The notes under the pieces were generated by a model, which worked only from the letters and a program-made list of their open reading frames with translations, did no database searches and was not told where the DNA came from. Shown here piece by piece: positions 13,417-17,363 of a stretch of 17,363 nucleotides of DNA (within the stretch, counting starts at the first letter, position 1; the number at the start of each line of letters is the position of its first letter). A program made the position numbers and the translations under genes. This DNA is from Thermoplasmata archaeon (GTDB lineage Archaea; Thermoplasmatota; E2; DHVEG-1). Location: positions 1-17,363 of the forward strand of contig QMTJ01000006.1 in assembly GCA_003651045.1 (NCBI GenBank), read 5' to 3'.

Positions 13417-13536
13417 TCTTCTTTTTTTGCAGAGGAGAAATAAAACAGGTTGATAAAAAGATTATTGTTAAAAACTTGTTTTTTTATTGACGAATATATT
13501 AAAATATATGAGTCCTTTTATACTTAAATTGTAAAA

Positions 13537-14973
13537 ATGGTAGATTGGACAGAAAAATATCGGCCGAAAACTTTAGATGAAATTGTTGGTAATGAACGTG
13601 CGATAAATGAATTACGTAAATGGGCCTATTTATGGAAAAAAGGTACTCCTAAAGAGAAAGCTGTGGTCTTATCAGGTAAACCTGGTGTTGGTAAGACCAG
13701 TGCTGCACTTGCGTTGGCTAATGATTTTAAATGGACGCCGATAGAGCTTAACGCTTCGGATGCTAGAAATGCTGAGAAAATAAAAAACGTGGCGATGTAT
13801 GGTGCCATGTATGAGACTTTTTCTGAACATGGTGATTTTGTATCCTCACGTTATGGTGGTAGAAAACTGATAATTTTAGATGAAGCGGATAATCTTTATG
13901 AAAGAACTGAGAAAAGTACACAGTTTGGAACTGATTTTAGTGATAAAGGTGGTAAAAAAGCAATTATTGACACGATTAGAGTCACGAATCAACCCATTGT
14001 TTTGATAGTAAATGATTACTATGGTTTAATAAGAGGTAGCGGCGAGGTTTTAAAACAGATGTGCAAGCTAATACGATTTTATGATCCACATCCTAGAGCG
14101 ATTTATAGTCTTTTGAAACGAATATGTTTATCAGAAGGGATAAATGTTGACTCTAAGGTTCTTCAGAGTATATCTGACAGGTGCAAAGGTGATGTACGTT
14201 CAGCGGTTAATGATTTACAGTCCATCTGTTTCGATAGGAAACAGGTTACTATAGAAACATTAAACGCTATAGGGTATAGAGATAGAGAAAAAGATATATT
14301 CACGGCGTTACGGGAGATATTTAAAACCCGTAATATAAATGTGATCAGGGAGACCATTTTACATTTGGATGTTGATCCAAAACTTGTTCTATTGTGGATA
14401 GATGAAAACCTCCCAAGGGAGTACATAGATGTAAATGATTTATTAGAGGGGTACAAGGCGTTATCAGAAGCAGATGTTTTCCTTGGTAGAACCTATAAGA
14501 CTCAGAACTATGATCTATGGTCATACGCAAGTGACATTATGAACGGGGGCGTAGCACTTGCAAAAACCCATAGTTACCCTAATGACAGCTATAGTTTCCC
14601 AACGTGGTTAAAAGAAAAAAAAGACATCAAAAGCAGTAGCGTTACAAGAGATTTAATTATTAAAAAACTAAGTAAACTATGTCACAATTCAGATAGTAAA
14701 ACCCGGGATTTCATATTATCTTACTTTATAAACATGTTCAGAAACAATACCTCTTTCGCTGTTAAAATGAAGAAAAAATTTGATTTATCTGAAAACGAAG
14801 TAGAATACCTCTTGGGTAAAACCCATGCTTATAAACTAAAAGAAATAATCTCAGCATCTGAATTAGAAGATATCATTAAACCCATCAAAGAACCTGTCAA
14901 AGAAAAAACAACTATGAAGATAGAAAAAAAAGATAAAAAAGAAAAAATACAGCAAAGCCTATTTGACTTTTGA
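13537..14973 (+). CDS. rfcL: replication factor C large subunit
   Basis: The large subunit of the archaeal clamp loader, which opens and loads PCNA on primed DNA at the expense of ATP; 478 residues, normal for archaeal RfcL. Start MVDWTEKYRP carries the RFC box II pattern. AAA+ motifs: Walker A SGKPGVGKT (46-54), ELNASDARN (70-78), Walker B LIILDEAD (111-118), and sensor 1 in IVLIVNDYY (154-162), followed by the helical C-terminal collar. A lysine-rich tail (about 450-470) ends in QQSLFDF, a C-terminal PIP box (Q472, L475, F478) for binding PCNA. The small subunit gene is not in the window. AAAATATAT at about 13500-13508 gives leaderless or short-leader spacing to ATG 13537. The last 15 bases overlap the convergent membrane protein gene. 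Confidence 0.95.
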   Translation: MVDWTEKYRPKTLDEIVGNERAINELRKWAYLWKKGTPKEKAVVLSGKPGVGKTSAALALANDFKWTPIELNASDARNAEKIKNVAMYGAMYETFSEHGDFVSSRYGGRKLIILDEADNLYERTEKSTQFGTDFSDKGGKKAIIDTIRVTNQPIVLIVNDYYGLIRGSGEVLKQMCKLIRFYDPHPRAIYSLLKRICLSEGINVDSKVLQSISDRCKGDVRSAVNDLQSICFDRKQVTIETLNAIGYRDREKDIFTALREIFKTRNINVIRETILHLDVDPKLVLLWIDENLPREYIDVNDLLEGYKALSEADVFLGRTYKTQNYDLWSYASDIMNGGVALAKTHSYPNDSYSFPTWLKEKKDIKSSSVTRDLIIKKLSKLCHNSDSKTRDFILSYFINMFRNNTSFAVKMKKKFDLSENEVEYLLGKTHAYKLKEIISASELEDIIKPIKEPVKEKTTMKIEKKDKKEKIQQSLFDF

Positions 14974-15747
14974 CTTTATATCTTCAAGTTGTTTCATAGT
15001 TTCCACTGCTTCATGTTTATACTCCTCTTTCAACTTATGATACGTGTCATCTGAAATCTTTTCCGCCCTATGCTGTTTCTCTATATCCTTAAGTACCTCC
15101 ATGAGAAGAGCTTTTTTTGTAGTTAATAACTCCTCAGATACACCAGTTGTTTTTTTAACTACTGAAGACTTCTGTTTTTTTAACGAGTACGCTGTGGAAA
15201 CCACTAAAAGCACAACCAAAAGTATTACAAAAACAACTATGTACCAACTTAAAGGTGTCTCAATAGATTCAAGTGAAATAGTAAACTCGTTGTTAGAAAC
15301 AAAATTTTTACCTGAATAAATTTGTTTCCCATTAAACACTACTGATAACGAAGTAGTAGGATAAACAAGTATTTTGTTAAAATATTTTATATCTTCACCC
15401 AGCTTATAAGTTATCTCTACTATGTTTGTTGCATTTATTTCTATTTTTAAATCTGAAACATTATAAATGTTTTCTCCAGTATGAATAGGCGACTCTAAGA
15501 GATGGTCGTTAATCGAAATAATAATATCTTTTGCATCATGAGGAATCCAAAACGTTAGATTACTATAGTATCCATCATGGTCGCCCTTTATCGTTAAACT
15601 CTCTTTTACTGAAAAACCAGTATCAATAGTTGAAATATCTATTTCATGACGCTCTACGTTTATATCTTCTACATCTGATACAGCTGAAGGAAGCAATAGC
15701 AATATTAAAATCATGCTTATTGCTATTATACCTACTATTTCTCTCAT
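14959..15747 (-). CDS. single-pass membrane protein with extracellular beta domain and charged helical tail
   Basis: No family recognised. From ATG 15747 (262 aa): signal peptide at 3-24 (EIVGIIAISMILILLLLPSA), an extracellular predicted beta-rich domain at about 26-164 with sequons NLT, NVS and NAT, a transmembrane helix at 166-188 (PLSWYIVVFVILLVVLLVVS), and a cytoplasmic tail with a predicted coiled-coil from about 205 to 260 (LTTKKALLMEVLKDIEKQH, then GK-like AEKISDDTYHKLKEEYKHEA). The tail resembles the SHOCT-like 'K-I-S-x-x-x-Y-x-x-L-K-x-E-Y' helices found at the C-terminus of other archaeal membrane proteins. The frame extends to GTG 15765, but ATG 15747 has GGGGGAG nine bases before it and puts the signal peptide at the N-terminus. 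A minus-strand TATA-like TTTTATAATTT at about 15808-15818 precedes it. Its stop lies inside the rfcL coding sequence (15-bp antiparallel overlap). Confidence 0.7.
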   Translation of the reverse strand: MREIVGIIAISMILILLLLPSAVSDVEDINVERHEIDISTIDTGFSVKESLTIKGDHDGYYSNLTFWIPHDAKDIIISINDHLLESPIHTGENIYNVSDLKIEINATNIVEITYKLGEDIKYFNKILVYPTTSLSVVFNGKQIYSGKNFVSNNEFTISLESIETPLSWYIVVFVILLVVLLVVSTAYSLKKQKSSVVKKTTGVSEELLTTKKALLMEVLKDIEKQHRAEKISDDTYHKLKEEYKHEAVETMKQLEDIKSKVK

Positions 15748-15873
15748 AGACTCACACTCCCCCACAACAAGACGCGTGATGTTCTTAGTGATTTATCTAC
15801 TTTTCTAAAATTATAAAAAAACCAAGTTATCCTATATTCTCTCTTTTTTTTACATTCTGATATAGATAAATGC

Positions 15874-15913
15874 TTTATATAAATTTTAAACGAAACATGT
15901 AAAAGCATGTTTC
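15874..15913 (+). promoter_or_regulatory. TATA box and start-site inverted repeat of the SecB-like gene
   Basis: TTTATATAAA (15874-15883) is a strong TATA box. GAAACATG (15892-15899) and CATGTTTC (15906-15913) form a perfect 8-bp inverted repeat around TAAAAG, centred on the predicted start at about 15903. A repressor bound here would block transcription. Confidence 0.55.
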
Positions 15914-15932
15914 TCGTTATATGTTTTGAATT

Positions 15933-16358
15933 ATGAAAATTAGAAATATTCAACTTAAATCAATTGAAGCAAGACGGTACCTTGGTTTAAACGAACGGCC
16001 TAAACAAGTTCGAATTGATCATAATAGCACTTTTACCCATGTATCTAGTGTAAAAAATGATGAAACAGTTGTTGAATTTCAATATACAGCAAGCTTCGGA
16101 CCTATTGGTATGATAAAACTTGAAGGTTCACTTGTTTATGAGAGTAACGACGCAAAGAAAATCGCAGAGGAATGGAACGAAAACCGTAAAATGTCTAACC
16201 AGGTTGCAAGTCAACTTCATACAGCTATTATGCATGCCTGTGTACCAGAAGCAGTAGTAATCGCTAAAGACCTTGGGCTTCCACCACCAATTCCTCTACC
16301 TCAGGTTAGATTAGGATCTCATCCTAAAAAAGGACAAGCAGGCCCAGAAGTCGCCTAA
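15933..16358 (+). CDS. SecB-like small protein (putative chaperone fold)
   Basis: A 141-residue soluble protein. Predicted order: strand (IQLKSIEARRYLG), strand (QVRIDHNSTFTHVSS), strand (ETVVEFQYTASFG), strand (GMIKLEGSLVYES), then helix (DAKKIAEEWNENR), helix (NQVASQLHTAIMHACVPEAV) and a terminal VVIAKDLGLPPPIPLPQV. The layout of four strands then helices, with an 'I-x-x-x-C-x-P-E/N-x' helix leading into a 'LP-x-x-x-LP-V' strand, parallels SecB (CPNILFPYARE...FPQLNLAPV). Some archaea have SecB-like proteins of unknown role, so a holdase or export role is inferred. The alternative is an unrelated conserved archaeal family. ATG 15933 gives a leader of about 30 bases without a clear ribosome binding site. 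Followed by T-tracts at 16372-16398. Confidence 0.55.
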   Translation: MKIRNIQLKSIEARRYLGLNERPKQVRIDHNSTFTHVSSVKNDETVVEFQYTASFGPIGMIKLEGSLVYESNDAKKIAEEWNENRKMSNQVASQLHTAIMHACVPEAVVIAKDLGLPPPIPLPQVRLGSHPKKGQAGPEVA

Positions 16359-16371
16359 AATTTAAACAGAC

Positions 16372-16398
16372 TTTTTTAAAAAACAACTATATTTTTTT
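16372..16398 (+). terminator. T-tracts after the SecB-like gene
   Basis: T6 (16372-16377, within the self-complementary CTTTTTTAAAAAAC) and T7 (16392-16398) shortly after the stop codon. Confidence 0.4.
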
Positions 16399-16411
16399 AA
16401 ACGATTGATAA

Positions 16412-16420
16412 TCTAAATAA
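16412..16420 (+). promoter_or_regulatory. TATA-like element of the UMP kinase gene
   Basis: CTAAATAAA lies about 35 bases before ATG 16452, giving a leaderless or very short leader mRNA. Confidence 0.35.
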
Positions 16421-16451
16421 ACCAAGTTTGTATTACCATGTCTTTGTATTT

Positions 16452-17126
16452 ATGGAATCAATAGTTATTACAATCGGTGGATCAGTGATTCTTTCAGAAG
16501 ACATAGATGTCTCTTTTTTTAAAAAACTTAGAATACTATTAAAAAAACTTAGTAAAAAATATAAAATCTATATAGTAGCTGGTGGTGGTAAAACCGCGAG
16601 AAATTATATAAAAATAGGTAGAGAATTAGGATTCCCTGAGGAAACACTAGATGAACTCGGTATAGGTGTAACCCGTGTTAATGCAAAATTACTAACAGAA
16701 ATTATTGAAATTTCTAATAAAAAAATACCTAAAACAACAGATGAAGCTAAAAAACTGGAAAACCCAGTAGTGGTAATGGGTGGTACTACACCAGGGCATA
16801 GCACTGACATGGTTGGTGCAGAGTTAGCCGAAAAAACAAGAGCCGCTAAACTCATCATTGCAACAAATGTCGATGGAATCTATGATAAAGACCCGAATAT
16901 GTACATAGACGCTAAACAGTTAAAAGAGGTTACAATTTCTCAGTTGATTAAACAGTATGGTACAGAATGGAAATCCGCTGGTAAAAACATTGTGATTGAT
17001 GGGCCAGCGTTGAAAATCATTGAAAAAACAAGAATACCTACTTTTGTTTTAAATGGGAAAAAACTCGATGAAATAGAGAAAGCTATTAATGGTCAGAAAT
17101 TCAATGGAACAGTAATTAAAATATAA
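16452..17126 (+). CDS. pyrH: UMP kinase, archaeal type
   Basis: Phosphorylates UMP to UDP with ATP (EC 2.7.4.22) in pyrimidine nucleotide synthesis. 224 residues of the amino-acid-kinase fold. N-terminal VITIGGSVI is the beta-1 phosphate loop, followed by YIVAGGGKTARNYI, the archaeal pattern DELGIGVTRVNAKLL, VMGGTTPGHSTDMVGAELAE (UMP binding), and ATNVDGIYDKDPN (ATP binding). The C-terminal NIVIDGPALKIIEKTRIP also fits. The frame extends upstream to TTG 16428, but the ATG at 16452 gives the normal N-terminus MESIVITIGGSV. Shorter than bacterial PyrH, as expected for archaea. Stands in its own unit, convergent with the FtsZ-family gene. Confidence 0.93.
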   Translation: MESIVITIGGSVILSEDIDVSFFKKLRILLKKLSKKYKIYIVAGGGKTARNYIKIGRELGFPEETLDELGIGVTRVNAKLLTEIIEISNKKIPKTTDEAKKLENPVVVMGGTTPGHSTDMVGAELAEKTRAAKLIIATNVDGIYDKDPNMYIDAKQLKEVTISQLIKQYGTEWKSAGKNIVIDGPALKIIEKTRIPTFVLNGKKLDEIEKAINGQKFNGTVIKI

Positions 17127-17161
17127 AAAAAGAAAAATAATAAATTGATTGTTGTTCTCGT

Positions 17162-17169
17162 CTTTTTTT
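17162..17169 (+). terminator. T-tract after UMP kinase
   Basis: CTTTTTTT at 17162-17169 follows the UMP kinase stop by about 35 bases and overlaps the end of the convergent FtsZ-family gene. Confidence 0.35.
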
Positions 17170-17363
17170 ATCTCACAAAATCTATATCTACTGTTTTTGA
17201 ACTAGTAACTGTTTTCACTGGTGATCGTTCAAGTACTGGAGTACTTTTTGGACCAAGTAAGTTTGGTGATTCTACACCTGTCATTATCGCCATTACTCTA
17301 CATTTTCCTTCAAACTCTGGTAGTACACGTGCGCCTAATATAACATTTGAGTAGCAGTCTAAA
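17168..17363 (-). CDS. ftsZ: FtsZ-family cell-division protein, C-terminal end only
   Basis: The final 64 codons; the 5' part lies outside the window. The protein reads DCYSNVILGARVLPEFEGK, then CRVMAIMTGVESPNLLGP, a 20-residue linker, and ends VDIDFVR. 'NVI-x-GARV...EGK-x-RVMAIMTGV' is the last strand-helix-strand of the tubulin/FtsZ C-terminal domain (compare the IIxGA...VRVxxIATG of bacterial FtsZ), and the SPNLLGP extension resembles archaeal FtsZ. The terminal D-I-x-F-V-R recalls the conserved FtsZ tail peptide (DIPxFLR) that binds membrane anchors such as SepF. Stop TAA is at 17170-17168. Which archaeal paralogue (FtsZ1 or FtsZ2) cannot be told from this piece. Confidence 0.75.
   Translation of the reverse strand, partial: LDCYSNVILGARVLPEFEGKCRVMAIMTGVESPNLLGPKSTPVLERSPVKTVTSSKTVDIDFVR

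Noticed and set aside
7772..15904. Shared 13-base string GAAACATGTAAAA at 7772 and 15892
   Set aside because: Only the second copy is part of a perfect inverted repeat; the first lies at a different place relative to its promoter, and such AT-rich matches are expected by chance.
17145..17354. 69-codon plus-strand open frame at the right end
   Set aside because: It is antisense to the FtsZ-family C-terminus, which has clear family motifs.
1..17363. CRISPR arrays, insertion sequences, rRNA genes or riboswitches
   Set aside because: No regularly spaced repeats, transposase-like frames, terminal inverted repeats with target duplications, rRNA sequence or recognisable riboswitch cores were seen.

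Overview
The window looks like a chromosome segment from an AT-rich archaeon. The archaeal markers are the large clamp-loader subunit RfcL with a C-terminal PIP box, an archaeal-type UMP kinase, a bifunctional phosphoglucose/phosphomannose isomerase, a class II tRNA-Ser without encoded CCA, an FtsZ-family tail, and TATA boxes 25-30 bases upstream of many starts. The short-chain L-threonine dehydrogenase, the NosD-like beta-helix protein with an 'NYWD...FPKIIYG...DWHPA' tail and the tetrahydrofolate-type MetV/MetF pair suggest Thermoplasmatota, but that placement is inference. Coding is dense, with short gaps, several ATGA/GTGA overlaps and GGTGA-type ribosome binding sites.

Layout, left to right. 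Positions 1-970 hold the start of an AbiEii toxin gene, the complete AbiEi antitoxin gene and a palindromic operator candidate (all minus strand). Positions 1218-2519 (minus) encode a secreted beta-helix protein. Positions 2710-2877 (plus) hold a 55-residue 2[4Fe-4S] ferredoxin gene that is easy to miss because of its size. Positions 2950-5396 (minus) are an iron-uptake operon feoA-feoB-dtxR, with two TTTAGG-N4-CCTAAA-like sites flanking its TATA box. Next, all minus, come a class I fructose-bisphosphate aldolase of E. coli FbaB type, an SDR L-threonine 3-dehydrogenase, a sequon-rich secreted protein, and the overlapping metV-metF pair. From 10447 the plus strand carries PGI/PMI, a four-PAS protein with no output domain and rfcL, with tRNA-Ser(GCU) on the minus strand between the last two. 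A one-pass membrane protein (minus) overlaps the 3' end of rfcL. The window ends with a SecB-like small protein and UMP kinase (plus), and the last 64 codons of an FtsZ-family gene (minus).

How the genes fit together. PGI/PMI and aldolase are two glycolytic/gluconeogenic steps in separate units. MetV/MetF would reduce methylene-tetrahydrofolate to methyl-tetrahydrofolate, as in the methyl branch of the bacterial-type Wood-Ljungdahl pathway. FeoA/FeoB import ferrous iron under the DtxR-like repressor encoded at the end of the same operon. RfcL, UMP kinase, tRNA-Ser and FtsZ are core genes.

The points I would look at first are: the feoB 5' end, where the only canonical start removes the first beta strand of the G domain; the paired Feo operators; the MetV-MetF pair in an archaeal context; the SecB-like protein with a perfect inverted repeat at its predicted transcription start; and the abiE operator. 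I found no CRISPR array, insertion sequence or rRNA gene, and no clear multi-gene system of an undescribed kind.
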